The notes: generated by a model from the sequence alone, not told the origin. A stretch of 64,000 nucleotides of DNA from Sphingobacteriales bacterium (GCA_016192105.1 JACPUV010000026.1:248001-312000); one strand, 5' to 3'; positions 1-8,380 are shown, numbered from the stretch's first letter. Program-made: numbers and translations.

Positions 1-340
1 AATCAGTATGGGAAGCAGACCCTTCAATTTTATAGCCCCCGGGTTTTGTCTTGTCAACGGTAACCGTTAGCACCTTATTTTCCACATAGACTTCCACCGG
101 TTTTTGTTCATTGCCGATAAACAGGAAGCAGAGTGTTGGCTCGGTCACTTTTCCTTTCAGCTGGAACGCTGAATTGAGCAGTTTGCCGGAAGCCAGTTCG
201 GTGTTCTCCCCGTTCTTTACCAGGCGGAGGGAAGTACCTTCGGGAAAACCTTCCAGTTTCCCTTTTATTGTAAATCCTTTTGAAGTCTGGGCCAGGAGGG
301 CCAGCGGCGCAAAGAAAAGCAGGAAGACGATTTTTTTCAT
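1..340 (-). CDS. DUF4369-type secreted protein, partial (5' end only)
   Basis: The first 113 codons of a gene that runs off the left edge. The ATG is at 338-340. The start encodes a signal peptide (MKKIVFLLFFAPLALLAQ) followed by a beta-rich segment of the type GFTIKGKLEGFPEGTSLRLV. That layout is typical of the DUF4369 domain that Bacteroidota place in front of a thioredoxin/TlpA-like domain; the downstream part, which would show whether a thioredoxin domain is present, is outside the window. It lies 82 bp after trpA on the same strand, so readthrough from the trp operon is possible, but nothing links it functionally to tryptophan. The family call is by recognition of the N-terminal pattern only. 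Confidence 0.7.
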   Translation of the reverse strand, partial: MKKIVFLLFFAPLALLAQTSKGFTIKGKLEGFPEGTSLRLVKNGENTELASGKLLNSAFQLKGKVTEPTLCFLFIGNEQKPVEVYVENKVLTVTVDKTKPGGYKIEGSASHTD

Positions 341-422
341 ATGAGATGATCCGTTTACACCGGTATTTTACCCGGAAATAAGGTACAAAGTTAACCATTG
401 CCGGCTGAGTGGTAAAACCGGC

Positions 423-1223
423 TCAGCTTAAAACTGACGAAAGAAAGGATTTTGTGGATGCATTAACATCTGTACTGTTTTCCAATGCTTTAATATAGGC
501 ACTGCCGATAATACCGCCGGCCGCATGCTTACAAACAGCATCAAAACTGGCTTTGTCCTTAATCCCAAACCCTACCAGAACCGGGTTCTTCAATCCCAGG
601 TTTTGCAGCCGGGACAGGTATTCCTCAGATGCCGCCCTGGTTTTTTCGCCACCTGTTGTAGAGGAAGAGGAAACCGCGTACAAAAACCCGCTGCTGAGGC
701 TATCGAGTTTTTTTACACGCTCATCGGAGGTTTCGGGGGTGACCAGGAAAATAAAATCAAGATGGTGCTTTTTAAAAAGCGCGCCGTACTCCTGTTCAAA
801 TTCAAACTCGGGAAGATCCGGCAGAATCAATCCGTCAATTCCCACGGCAGCCGCATCGGCGCAAAACTGTTCAAAGCCGTATTGCAATACGGGGTTCATA
901 TAGCCCATCAGCACTACCGGAACATGGATCTCTTTCCTTAAATCCTTCAATTGTTCAAAGAGGATCCGGATCGTCATCCCGTTTGCCAGCGCAACCGAAC
1001 TGCTATGCTGGATCACCGGTCCGTCCGCCAGCGGGTCGCTGTACGGAATACCCAGTTCGATCAGGTCTGCCCCATGTTGCTGTAAGGCTTTCATTACCTC
1101 ATTGGTGGAGTGCAGCCGGGGATAACCTGCCGTACAATAGACATTCAGGACATGCCCCCTGAATTCTCCCGAAGGAGGATTGGTAAAGATCCTGCTGATC
1201 CGGCTATTCATTGTTTGCTCCAT
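423..1223 (-). CDS. trpA: Tryptophan synthase alpha subunit
   Basis: Cleaves indole-3-glycerol phosphate to indole and glyceraldehyde 3-phosphate in the cytoplasm; indole is channelled to TrpB. The 266-residue TIM barrel has the family signature ELGIPYSDPLADGPV with catalytic Glu56 and Asp67, spaced as in the E. coli enzyme (Glu49/Asp60), and the phosphate-binding GFGI segment near residue 218. The ATG at 1223 is used; an in-frame ATG four codons later (1211) is an equally plausible start. Last gene of the trp operon, 37 bp after trpB. No terminator hairpin was seen after the stop. Confidence 0.97.
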   Translation of the reverse strand: MEQTMNSRISRIFTNPPSGEFRGHVLNVYCTAGYPRLHSTNEVMKALQQHGADLIELGIPYSDPLADGPVIQHSSSVALANGMTIRILFEQLKDLRKEIHVPVVLMGYMNPVLQYGFEQFCADAAAVGIDGLILPDLPEFEFEQEYGALFKKHHLDFIFLVTPETSDERVKKLDSLSSGFLYAVSSSSTTGGEKTRAASEEYLSRLQNLGLKNPVLVGFGIKDKASFDAVCKHAAGGIIGSAYIKALENSTDVNASTKSFLSSVLS

Positions 1224-1260
1224 AACTATTTTATTCCTTTGAAAATTATACCAGCGCAGA

Positions 1261-2490
1261 TCAGAGGGACATTGCTTTCATATAGGTTGCCAGGTCCTTA
1301 TCTCCCCTGCCGCTCAGGCAGATCACCACCACACTGTCTTTTTTAAAATTGATCATCTTCAACGCATGCAGGGCATGAGCCGATTCAAGGGCCGGGATAA
1401 TACCCTCCAGTTTCGCCAGTTCAAAAGCCGCGTTCAGCGCTTTCTGATCGGTGGCGCTCAGAAAATCCGCTCTTCTGGTTTCAAATAAATGAGCATGCAA
1501 CGGTCCGATGCCGGGATAGTCCAGCCCGGCGGAGATGCTATGCGGCTCCACGACCTGGCCATCTGCGGTTTGCATAAGCAGGCTTTTACTGCCATGCAGG
1601 ATACCCGGCTTACCCAGTTGTGTGGTGGCGGCCGTTTTACCACTATTGATCCCTTCACCGGCGGCTTCTACGGCGACCAGTTTTACCGAAGGTTCATCCA
1701 GGAAATGATAAAAGGCACCGGCTGCATTGCTACCCCCGCCCACACAGGCAATTACATATTCGGGCAATTCGCTGCCGGTTTTTTCCAATAACTGTTTCCG
1801 GATCTCCTCACTGATTACACTCTGGAAACGGGCTACCATATCCGGGTACGGATGCGGTCCCACCACAGAGCCGATGATATAATGTGTATCATCCGGGTGA
1901 TTGATCCAGTCGCGGATGGCTTCGTTGGTGGCATCCTTTAATGTCTTACTACCGCTCGTCGCGGGGATCACGGTAGCCCCCAGCATTTTCATTCTCGCCA
2001 CATTGGGCGCCTGCCGTTCAATATCTTTTTCGCCCATGTAAACGATGCATTCCAGTCCCTTAAGGGCACAGACCGTTGCCGTTGCCACACCATGCTGACC
2101 GGCGCCTGTTTCCGCAATGATGCGTTTTTTCCCAAGCCGCTGCGCCAATAATATCTGCCCCACGGTATTGTTGATCTTATGCGCCCCGGTATGACAGAGG
2201 TCCTCCCGCTTCAGGTAGATGGTTGCCCCGTACCGTTTGCTCAGTCGTTCTGCCAGGTAAAGCGGCGTGGGTCTGCCGACATAGTCTTTCAATAACTGCT
2301 GAAACTCTTTCTGAAATTCTTCCTCATATATGATCTCCAGGTACTTTGTCTTCAGTTCCTCCACATTGCGATGCAACATTTCGGGAATATAAGCACCCCC
2401 AAAGGAGCCGTAGTAGCCTTGTGCATCCGGCAACCCCGTCAGCCCCCCCACAGCGGGTTTCCCCGCGTTATCAATTGTCCCTGTTTTCAT
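1261..2490 (-). CDS. trpB: Tryptophan synthase beta subunit
   Basis: PLP enzyme that condenses indole with L-serine to give tryptophan, working as an alpha2beta2 complex with TrpA. The 409-residue protein shows the PLP lysine in [10 protein letters not shown] (Lys105) and the cofactor-phosphate loop GGGSNAAG. The N-terminus [15 protein letters not shown] is characteristic of the TrpB1 type, which partners TrpA, rather than the TrpB2 type. It follows trpF1 by 30 bp and precedes trpA by 37 bp. Confidence 0.98.
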   Translation of the reverse strand: MKTGTIDNAGKPAVGGLTGLPDAQGYYGSFGGAYIPEMLHRNVEELKTKYLEIIYEEEFQKEFQQLLKDYVGRPTPLYLAERLSKRYGATIYLKREDLCHTGAHKINNTVGQILLAQRLGKKRIIAETGAGQHGVATATVCALKGLECIVYMGEKDIERQAPNVARMKMLGATVIPATSGSKTLKDATNEAIRDWINHPDDTHYIIGSVVGPHPYPDMVARFQSVISEEIRKQLLEKTGSELPEYVIACVGGGSNAAGAFYHFLDEPSVKLVAVEAAGEGINSGKTAATTQLGKPGILHGSKSLLMQTADGQVVEPHSISAGLDYPGIGPLHAHLFETRRADFLSATDQKALNAAFELAKLEGIIPALESAHALHALKMINFKKDSVVVICLSGRGDKDLATYMKAMSL

Positions 2491-2520
2491 TTCTCCGTTT
2501 AATTTTCGATGATTAACGCT

Positions 2521-3147
2521 CTATTTCATCCCCTCCCTGAACTGCAATACGCGCTTCATATCCTTTACGCCCGGTGCAGATTCAAACTTGCTGTTGATAT
2601 CCACGCCAAACAGGTCCGGATGTTTAAAGGCTTTCACCCTCGCCGCGTCTTCCACGCTGATGCCCCCGCTCAGGAAAAATGGTTTCTCAATTTTTGCCTT
2701 GCTTAAAACAGACCAGTCAAATTGTTTGCCCGTGCCGCCAAAGTTCTCTTTCAGTCCACCGGTATCAAATAAATAATAGTCGCAAACCGCGTCATAGGGC
2801 GCCACCAGTTTATCTATATCCTCGTCCCCCCGGATGCGGAAGGCCTTGATTACTTCCACCTCACTGCTCAGGTCCTCACACATTTCCGGACTTTCATCGC
2901 CATGGAGCTGGACAACTTCGAGACCGTACTCATCAATGGCATCGAGGACCTCGATCATTTCGGGATTGACAAAGACCCCGGTTTTCTTCAGGTCAAAATC
3001 CGCTTTCTTGACTTCGCTGGCATTGAGTTTACCCCCTACGTAACGGGGAGAGTCCTTATAAAAAATCATGCCCGCAAAATCAATATCAAGTCCATCCAGC
3101 TGCTGCAGCTGTTTCATTTCCGTGATGCCGCACACTTTTATATTCAT
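2521..3147 (-). CDS. trpF: Phosphoribosylanthranilate isomerase, copy 1
   Basis: Catalyses the Amadori rearrangement of N-(5-phosphoribosyl)anthranilate to CdRP. The 208-residue TIM barrel carries the general base Cys6 (KVCGIT), the general acid Asp128 (YLFDTGG), the conserved QLHGDE motif (His82), SPRY and the phosphate loops LSGGI and FGVDINS. All expected catalytic residues are present, so this copy probably carries the pathway flux. It lies 15 bp after a second trpF-like gene of almost the same length; the two align without large gaps and place Cys6, residue 82 and Asp128 at identical positions, which points to tandem duplication. Confidence 0.93.
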   Translation of the reverse strand: MNIKVCGITEMKQLQQLDGLDIDFAGMIFYKDSPRYVGGKLNASEVKKADFDLKKTGVFVNPEMIEVLDAIDEYGLEVVQLHGDESPEMCEDLSSEVEVIKAFRIRGDEDIDKLVAPYDAVCDYYLFDTGGLKENFGGTGKQFDWSVLSKAKIEKPFFLSGGISVEDAARVKAFKHPDLFGVDINSKFESAPGVKDMKRVLQFREGMK

Positions 3148-3162
3148 AGTTCCTGTTTATTT

Positions 3163-3795
3163 TTATTTCAGTTCACCGGCAAATTGCTTTAATTTTTTCA
3201 TGTCTTTTACACCGGCACTCAGTTCAAAATGGCTGTTGATATCCACGGCAAACAGTTTGGCGCCGGCCGGGCTTGCCGCAAAACCTGTGATCTTTCCCGC
3301 ATCAGCCGGTTCGATCCCGCCGCTCAGGATAAAGGGTTTGGCAGGTGGCGCTTTATGCAGGAGCCCCCAGTCGAACTTTTTTCCTGTACTGCCAAAACCA
3401 GTACCCGCGGTATCAAACATATAGAAATCACAGACATTTTTATAGGGTATTGTCAGCGGTTCCAGATTTTCCTTACCGGTAAGCCGGAATACTTTGATCA
3501 CCGAAATAAAATCCGCGATCTTTTCACAGTATTCCGGGGTTTCATCCCCGCTCAGCTGCACCATATCCAGCCGGTACTCTTCCACGGTTCTCACCAATTC
3601 ATCATACCTGGCGTTGACAAAAATGCCAACCCGGGCAAATTTCCCTTTCAGCTGTTTCATTTTTTCCGGGCTGATCTTCTGCCGCATATAACGTGGTGAT
3701 GAGGGATAGAAATTGAAGCCGGCCAGGGCCACACCCAGTTCATCAAAGGCGTTTACCTGTTCCGGCAGTAAGTTACCGCATACTTTAAGTTTCAT
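3163..3795 (-). CDS. trpF: Phosphoribosylanthranilate isomerase paralog, copy 2
   Basis: A 210-residue TrpF-family barrel adjacent to the canonical trpF. It keeps Cys6 (KVCG), Asp128 (MFDTAG), SPRY, LSGGI and FAVDINS, so the catalytic base and acid and both phosphate loops are present. It differs at two conserved positions: the Ile of KVCGI is Asn (KVCGN), and the His of QLHGDE is Ser82 (QLSGDE). Its start overlaps the 3' end of trpC by 11 bp, indicating translational coupling. It may be a second active isomerase, a weakened copy or one with altered substrate preference; the sequence cannot decide. Family membership is secure, exact function less so. Confidence 0.85.
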   Translation of the reverse strand: MKLKVCGNLLPEQVNAFDELGVALAGFNFYPSSPRYMRQKISPEKMKQLKGKFARVGIFVNARYDELVRTVEEYRLDMVQLSGDETPEYCEKIADFISVIKVFRLTGKENLEPLTIPYKNVCDFYMFDTAGTGFGSTGKKFDWGLLHKAPPAKPFILSGGIEPADAGKITGFAASPAGAKLFAVDINSHFELSAGVKDMKKLKQFAGELK

Positions 3796-4588
3796 GTGCT
3801 TTTGCGTTTAATTGACTGATAAAATCAGCAAAAGCAATCGCTGGCTGTTCCGCTTTCATAAAGTTTTCCCCAATAAGAAAACCCCTGAAACCGGCATTCC
3901 TTAAAGATACGATAGTTTCCACATTTGTGATTCCGCTTTCGGCGATCGCCGGCTTCCCGGCGGGTATCTCCCTGATCAGTCGCAGGGAGGTATTGATATC
4001 CACTTCAAAAGTCTTCAGGTTGCGGTTGTTCACGCCCACCATGCTGACCTCCCCGCAGATATGCCCGAGTTCTTCCTCGTTATGAATTTCCAGGATCGAC
4101 TCCAGCCCGATACTGGCGGCATAGGCCGCATATTCTTTTACCTGGGCGGGGCTGAGACAGGCCGCGATCAGCAGGATCACATCGGCGCCAAAGGCCTTGG
4201 ACTCCGCGATCTGCCAAAGGTCAACGATAAAATCCTTTCGCAATACAGGTATATCCGTCACCACTTTGGTCTGGATCAAATCATCCAGGTCTCCACCGAA
4301 AAATTCAGTATCGGTTAATACCGAAATACCCGCTGCACTCTTATTATAAGCTGTTACCACCGGCTCCACTTCCAGCTCTTTTGTTTTGAACCATCCCCTG
4401 CTCGGGCTTTTCCGTTTAAATTCTGCGATAATGCCGGTACTACCCGGCAGCAACAGGTGCCTGACAAGTGAACGGTTGGCAATTTCCCAGAAAAAGCCTT
4501 CCTGTTCAAAACGCCTGACAGGGCTCATGGCTTTGAAAGGTTCAATCTCCTTTTTCTTTGCCTCCACAATTTTCTCTAAAATATCCAT
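3785..4588 (-). CDS. trpC: Indole-3-glycerol phosphate synthase
   Basis: Converts CdRP to indole-3-glycerol phosphate with loss of CO2 and water. The 267-residue TIM barrel has the active-site set expected for the family: Glu56 and Lys58 in IIAEFKRKSPSRGW, the catalytic Lys118 in VLRKDFIVD, Glu167 in ILEIHN and Glu217 in AESGI. It is a stand-alone TrpC, not fused to TrpF as in E. coli; instead its 3' end overlaps the trpF paralog by 11 bp. A 74-bp gap containing a four-unit heptamer array separates it from trpD. Confidence 0.97.
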   Translation of the reverse strand: MDILEKIVEAKKKEIEPFKAMSPVRRFEQEGFFWEIANRSLVRHLLLPGSTGIIAEFKRKSPSRGWFKTKELEVEPVVTAYNKSAAGISVLTDTEFFGGDLDDLIQTKVVTDIPVLRKDFIVDLWQIAESKAFGADVILLIAACLSPAQVKEYAAYAASIGLESILEIHNEEELGHICGEVSMVGVNNRNLKTFEVDINTSLRLIREIPAGKPAIAESGITNVETIVSLRNAGFRGFLIGENFMKAEQPAIAFADFISQLNAKAHET

Positions 4589-4632
4589 AAACCGGTATTG
4601 ATTTTATCAGGTATTCTCGGCTGCTCAATGAG

Positions 4633-4660
4633 CATTGAACATTGAGCATTGAACATTCAC
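4633..4660. repeat. Tandem 7-mer array between trpD and trpC
   Basis: Four contiguous heptamers, CATTGAA / CATTGAG / CATTGAA / CATTCAC, fill the short gap between the trpD stop and the trpC start. Read directly from the sequence; role unknown. Similar arrays occur at four other gene junctions in this window. Confidence 0.8.
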
Positions 4661-4662
4661 TT

Positions 4663-5655
4663 TTATTGCAACGCAATCAATTTTTCCAGTGCCTTCTTTG
4701 CACTCCCGCTTTCCAGGCTTTTCACCGCCGCATTATAGGCCTCATCATAGGCCTTGTATTTCCCGGTACAATGCAGGGCCATTGCGGCATTGGCCAGCAC
4801 CACGGCATGCTGCGCCCAGGTTCCTTCCCCGCCCAATATGGTCCGGAATATCTTTGCAGCTTCCTCCACGCTGCTGCCCCCGCTGATATCCTGTGCCATC
4901 ACCATCCGTTTTCCCAATTGTTCGGGGGTCATGATTTTCTCTCCTTCGTTGGTGATCACTTTGGTATCATTGGTCAGGGAGATCTCATCATACCCGTCCA
5001 GGCTGTGTATGATGGTGAACGGTTTCCCTCCCAACTGCAATAAATAATTATAGATCCTTGCCATCTCGAGGTTGTACACGCCCACCAGCTGGTAAGCCGG
5101 GTTGGCGGGGTTGGCCATCGGCCCCAGCATATTGAAAAATGTACGCATGGCCAGGTTCTTGCGGATCGGGCCCACCGTCTTCAGGGCCGGGTGAAAAAGC
5201 GGCGCGTGTAAGAAACAGATACCCGCTTCTTTCAGTTCCCTTTTCAGTCCGGCACTGTCATTCTTGAATTGATAGCCCAGTTGCTCCATCACGTTCGAAG
5301 CCCCGCTGATGGAAGAAGCCCCGTAATTGCCGTGTTTGGCGACCTTCTGTCCCGCACCAGCCACGATAAAACAGGCCAGCGTGGAAATATTAAAGGTATT
5401 CTTTCCGTCGCCCCCGGTGCCCACGATATCCATGGTTTCAAAATCACCCAGGTCCGCTTTGACCGATAATTCCAGCAGGGCATCCCGGAACCCCTGTAAT
5501 TCTTCAATGGTAATACTGCGCATAAGATATACCGTCATAAAAGCCGTCACCTCATGTTCATTGTATATGCCCCTGCCGATATTGACCAGCACTTCTTTCG
5601 CCGCTTCCCGCGAAAAGGTTTTGTGTTCGAATAAATATTGTAATATCTTTTTCAT
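4663..5655 (-). CDS. trpD: Anthranilate phosphoribosyltransferase
   Basis: Transfers the phosphoribosyl group of PRPP to anthranilate. The 330-residue protein has the glycine-rich PRPP loop GTGGDGKNTFNIST at residues 79-92, the KHGNYGASS anthranilate/PRPP segment and the RTFFNMLGPMANP motif near the middle of the protein. It is a stand-alone transferase, not fused to a glutamine amidotransferase. It lies 81 bp after trpG and 74 bp before trpC. The start is the ATG at 5655. Confidence 0.97.
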   Translation of the reverse strand: MKKILQYLFEHKTFSREAAKEVLVNIGRGIYNEHEVTAFMTVYLMRSITIEELQGFRDALLELSVKADLGDFETMDIVGTGGDGKNTFNISTLACFIVAGAGQKVAKHGNYGASSISGASNVMEQLGYQFKNDSAGLKRELKEAGICFLHAPLFHPALKTVGPIRKNLAMRTFFNMLGPMANPANPAYQLVGVYNLEMARIYNYLLQLGGKPFTIIHSLDGYDEISLTNDTKVITNEGEKIMTPEQLGKRMVMAQDISGGSSVEEAAKIFRTILGGEGTWAQHAVVLANAAMALHCTGKYKAYDEAYNAAVKSLESGSAKKALEKLIALQ

Positions 5656-5736
5656 TTGACCTCCCGAATCCCCCGCTAAAGGGAATAATAATTGTAATGG
5701 AATACACTGCTAATTGCTGCCTGAATTCCTGCCGTG

Positions 5737-6318
5737 CTACGTCTTCAGCCAATTCCTCAATATAGCTTCTCCCAGCGGCGTCAGCACACTCTCGGGATGA
5801 AACTGGACTCCCTGCACATCATAGGTCCTGTGTTGCAAACCCATGATATACCCATTGTCATCAACAGCGGTTATTTCCAGTTCTTCCGGAAAGCCGCTAT
5901 CACTTACCACCCAGCTATGGTACCGGCCCACTTCAAACCGCCGGGGCAGGCCTTCAAATAAACGGCTGCAAACTTTTGAATTTTTACTTTTTACATCGAT
6001 CGGGGTGGCAACACCATGATATACATTCTTCAGGTTCACCAGTTCAGCCCCGAAGGCTTCCCCGATGGCCTGGTGACCGAGACAAACCCCGAGTATGGAT
6101 TTTGTTGCGGCATATTCCCTGATCAGCGGCAGCAGCAAACCGGCCTCCCCGGGAATACCCGGACCGGGTGATAATATAATCTTATCATAGTCCTTTACCT
6201 TCTCCAGCGCGATCTGGTCATTACGGAAAACCTCCACCTTACTATGGGTGATCTTTTCCACCAGGTGGACCAGGTTATACGTGAATGAATCGTAATTATC
6301 GAAAACAAGGATGTTCAT
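5737..6318 (-). CDS. trpG: Anthranilate synthase component II (glutamine amidotransferase)
   Basis: Releases ammonia from glutamine for TrpE. It is a class I amidotransferase of 193 residues with the nucleophile Cys79 in GVCLGHQAIGE and the His174/Glu176 dyad in QFHPESVLT. The oxyanion segment SPGPGIPGEAG is also present. In other bacteria a TrpG of this type may be shared with p-aminobenzoate synthesis; here its position directly after trpE favours the anthranilate role. The start codon (6316-6318) is immediately preceded by a degenerate 7-8-mer array rather than a clear ribosome-binding site. Confidence 0.96.
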   Translation of the reverse strand: MNILVFDNYDSFTYNLVHLVEKITHSKVEVFRNDQIALEKVKDYDKIILSPGPGIPGEAGLLLPLIREYAATKSILGVCLGHQAIGEAFGAELVNLKNVYHGVATPIDVKSKNSKVCSRLFEGLPRRFEVGRYHSWVVSDSGFPEELEITAVDDNGYIMGLQHRTYDVQGVQFHPESVLTPLGEAILRNWLKT

Positions 6319-6349
6319 GGTTGGTAGATTGAAAGTTGAAAGGTTGATA
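6319..6349. repeat. Degenerate 7-8-mer array upstream of trpG
   Basis: Units GGTTGGTA, GATTGAAA, GTTGAAA and GGTTGATA follow one another directly in front of the trpG start codon (plus-strand reading). It occupies the position where a ribosome-binding site would be on the minus strand. Function not known. Confidence 0.65.
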
Positions 6350-6364
6350 AGGATTTTCCTTTTA

Positions 6365-6396
6365 AACCAGTCAACCAGTTAACTAGTTAACACGTT
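6365..6396. repeat. Tandem 8-mer array over the trpE stop
   Basis: Four octamers, AACCAGTC, AACCAGTT, AACTAGTT and AACACGTT (plus-strand reading), run from the trpE-trpG gap into the last codons of trpE (stop at 6383). The array therefore supplies the final residues of TrpE. Confidence 0.7.
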
Positions 6397-7801
6397 CCGC
6401 TTCACTGATCGCTTTTTTCAAAGCCCCTAATTTATTATTCACTTCCTGCAATTCATTCTCCGGGTTGCTGGCCGACACGATACCGGCCCCGGCCTGGTAG
6501 GTCAGGGTATTCTGCCGGCTCAGCAGGGTACGGATCATGATGGCATGGTTGCAACTGCCGTCGAATCCCACAAAACCGATCGCACCCCCGTAAAAGGATC
6601 TTGCGGTGGGTTCATACCCATCGATCAGTTCAATAGCCCTGTACTTGGGCGCCCCGCTCAGGGTCCCGGCCGGAAATGTTTTGGCCAGCAGGTCAAAAGG
6701 GTTGGTTCCTTCTTTTACATTCCCCACTACTTCACTGACCAGGTGAATGACATGGGAAAAATATTGCACCTGCCGGTAATGTGCCACGGTTACTTCCCCG
6801 CACAACCGGCTCAGGTCGTTCCGGGCCAGGTCCACCAGCATCACATGTTCCGCATTTTCCTTTGCATCAGTTAATAAACGTTCTGCAGCCGCTTTGTCGG
6901 CAATATCATCACCGGTCCGCCTGAAAGTCCCGGCAATGGGATGCAGGACTGCTTTATGATCCCGGATAACGATCTGCGCTTCGGGGGAAGAGCCCATTAG
7001 TTTATAATCGCCGTAGTCAAAAAAGAATAAATAAGGAGAGGGATTGATATTCCGCAACGCCCTGTACACATTGAATTCATCCCCCGTAAATGATTGCTGA
7101 AACCGGCGGCTGAGCACGATCTGAAACACATCTCCGCGGTGGCAACTGGCGATTCCCTTTCTCACCATTTCCCGGTAATCCTCGTCGGTCATATTGGAAA
7201 CCTCGGCGTCTTTTGCCGCGAACGGGTACACCGGTACATCCTTACCACGGATCAGGGATTCCACTGCCGCCACTTCGCTTTCCAGTCCGTTGATCCGGTT
7301 CTCACAAATAAATAATTCATCCCTGTAATGGTTAATGGCGATCACATACTGGTAAAGGCGGTAACGCATCAGCGGAATGGCGGTGGTTGCAGCACTGCGG
7401 GCTGCGAGGGAAAGCGTATCAAAAAAGGTGACCGCGTCATACGCCGTATAACCAAACAGTCCCTGGGCAAAAGCGGCTTCTTTTACGTCACTCTTCTTTA
7501 CAGCAAACCGCTGCATAAAATTCCAGAGCATCCCGGGGACTTCAGCGGGATTTTTCAGGTCCGTTTTTTCAGGAGCGCGGCCCGGATATTTAAATTCCAC
7601 CGATTCCTTTGTGGTGACCTCAATACCGCCGATGGCATTGATACAGATAAAGGAATAACTGTTCTCCGCGCTGTGATGGTCGGTGCTTTCCAGCAGGATC
7701 GTATCCCTGAATTTGTCCCGCACCCGGAGATAAATCCCCACCGGCGTGTACACATCCGCGAGCATTCTTTTGCAAACGGTATTTATTTCAATCTTTTTCA
7801 T
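6383..7801 (-). CDS. trpE: Anthranilate synthase component I
   Basis: Makes anthranilate from chorismate, using ammonia delivered by TrpG. The 472-residue protein has the N-terminal LLES motif (residues 36-39), which in the family binds tryptophan for feedback inhibition, and the chorismate-binding domain with AGTLSGAPKYRAIELI and a C-terminal AGAGIVSASNPENE segment. I chose the ATG at 7801 (MKKIEIN); a TTG four codons upstream (7813) would also be in frame, but GAAGGGAT then sits at a ribosome-binding distance from the ATG. First structural gene of the operon, behind the leader peptide and attenuator at 7909-8024. Confidence 0.97.
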   Translation of the reverse strand: MKKIEINTVCKRMLADVYTPVGIYLRVRDKFRDTILLESTDHHSAENSYSFICINAIGGIEVTTKESVEFKYPGRAPEKTDLKNPAEVPGMLWNFMQRFAVKKSDVKEAAFAQGLFGYTAYDAVTFFDTLSLAARSAATTAIPLMRYRLYQYVIAINHYRDELFICENRINGLESEVAAVESLIRGKDVPVYPFAAKDAEVSNMTDEDYREMVRKGIASCHRGDVFQIVLSRRFQQSFTGDEFNVYRALRNINPSPYLFFFDYGDYKLMGSSPEAQIVIRDHKAVLHPIAGTFRRTGDDIADKAAAERLLTDAKENAEHVMLVDLARNDLSRLCGEVTVAHYRQVQYFSHVIHLVSEVVGNVKEGTNPFDLLAKTFPAGTLSGAPKYRAIELIDGYEPTARSFYGGAIGFVGFDGSCNHAIMIRTLLSRQNTLTYQAGAGIVSASNPENELQEVNNKLGALKKAISEAERVN

Positions 7802-7838
7802 ATATCCCTTCAATGTTCCTGCTGAAAACAGGTGTTTT

Positions 7839-7971
7839 GCTGTTTTACTACATTACTGAAATGACCGGCTTAAAAGCTCCCGGTTCCTGCTTTGGGACCG
7901 GGGGGCAATAAAAAACCCCGAACGTATCGGGGCCTTTTAGTATAGTACAAATGCAGTAATGACACTACAGC
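7839..7971 (-). promoter_or_regulatory. Long-range stem enclosing the trp attenuator hairpin
   Basis: In the minus-strand RNA, CAUUACUG (7954-7961) is exactly complementary to CAGUAAUG (7851-7858), and just outside it GCUGU (7967-7971, overlapping the leader stop) is complementary to ACAGC (7839-7843). Together these make a 13-bp two-part stem that encloses the terminator hairpin and can form only in transcripts that read past it. Pairing is seen in the sequence; a regulatory role is inference. Confidence 0.5.
7909..7938 (-). terminator. trp attenuator terminator
   Basis: The minus-strand RNA folds CCCCGA-UACGU-UCGGGG (7916-7932), followed directly by six U (7910-7915): an intrinsic terminator about 110 bp ahead of trpE and 33 bp after the leader-peptide stop. 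The upstream arm (GGCCCC, 7929-7934) can alternatively pair with GGGGCU (7969-7974) inside the last leader codons, including one G-U pair. This gives the mutually exclusive antiterminator expected of ribosome-stalling attenuation. Confidence 0.88.
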
Positions 7972-8024
7972 CCCTTCCGACTTGTATGCCACCACCACAG
8001 TTTATTTGTTGTTGTACTGATCAT
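7965..8024 (-). CDS. trpL: trp operon leader peptide with three consecutive Trp codons
   Basis: A 19-codon frame ATG...TAG encodes MISTTTNKLWWWHTSRKGL. The UGG triplet run (7989-7997) lies about 14 nt before the GGGGCU segment that can pair with the terminator arm, and the stop codon overlaps that region. This is the geometry of classical attenuation: with scarce Trp-tRNA the ribosome stalls on WWW, the antiterminator forms and trpE is transcribed; with ample Trp the ribosome reaches the stop and the terminator forms. Trp-codon leader peptides ahead of trp genes are known in Bacteroidota (the Bacteroid-trp RNA motif). There is no Shine-Dalgarno sequence; the ATG is 7 nt from a promoter-like element. 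Confidence 0.92.
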   Translation of the reverse strand: MISTTTNKLWWWHTSRKGL

Positions 8025-8031
8025 TTCTATG

Positions 8032-8039
8032 CAAATATG
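8032..8039 (-). promoter_or_regulatory. Probable trp operon promoter -7 element
   Basis: Minus-strand CATATTTG matches the Bacteroidota -7 consensus TAnnTTTG at five of its six fixed bases. A TTTG (-33-like) ends about 20 nt upstream within a T-rich run. Transcription would start close to the trpL ATG, giving a leader mRNA with almost no 5' untranslated region. Confidence 0.5.
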
Positions 8040-8095
8040 TGACGACAAATTCAAATAAGCAAAAAAATCTTGATAGCTTTAATCAAATTTTGACC

Positions 8096-8380
8096 ATGGT
8101 TATCCTCCACAAACAGACCGGCGGCAAAGGCATTTTTTTCATAGGAGAAGAAGGCGCGTTCCTGGCAGAGATGGTCTATACCCTTCCGTCGCCGGGTAAA
8201 ATGATCATCGAACATACGGAGGTTAGTGAGGAACTGCGGGGCCAGAATATCGGTTACCAACTGGTCAGTGCCGCTGTGGATTATGCCCGGCATCATTCCC
8301 TGAAGATCATTCCTCTTTGTCCTTTCGCGAACGCGGTATTTAAGAAGAAACCTGAATTCGCGGATATACTTTTTTCCTAG
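8096..8380 (+). CDS. Small GNAT-like N-acetyltransferase (YidJ/YjdJ type)
   Basis: A 94-residue protein resembling the short Gcn5-related acetyltransferases that bind an acyl-CoA but lack the long N-terminal substrate domain. Visible features are GKGIFFIGEEGAFLAEM, HTEVSEELRGQNIGYQLVSAAVDYA (the EELRGQNIG segment is the CoA pyrophosphate loop) and the LCPFANAVFKKKPEFADIL tail typical of the family. I chose the ATG at 8096; an in-frame GTG at 8039 would add 19 unrelated residues and run into the trp promoter. The substrate is unknown. Divergent from the trp leader. Confidence 0.8.
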   Translation: MVILHKQTGGKGIFFIGEEGAFLAEMVYTLPSPGKMIIEHTEVSEELRGQNIGYQLVSAAVDYARHHSLKIIPLCPFANAVFKKKPEFADILFS

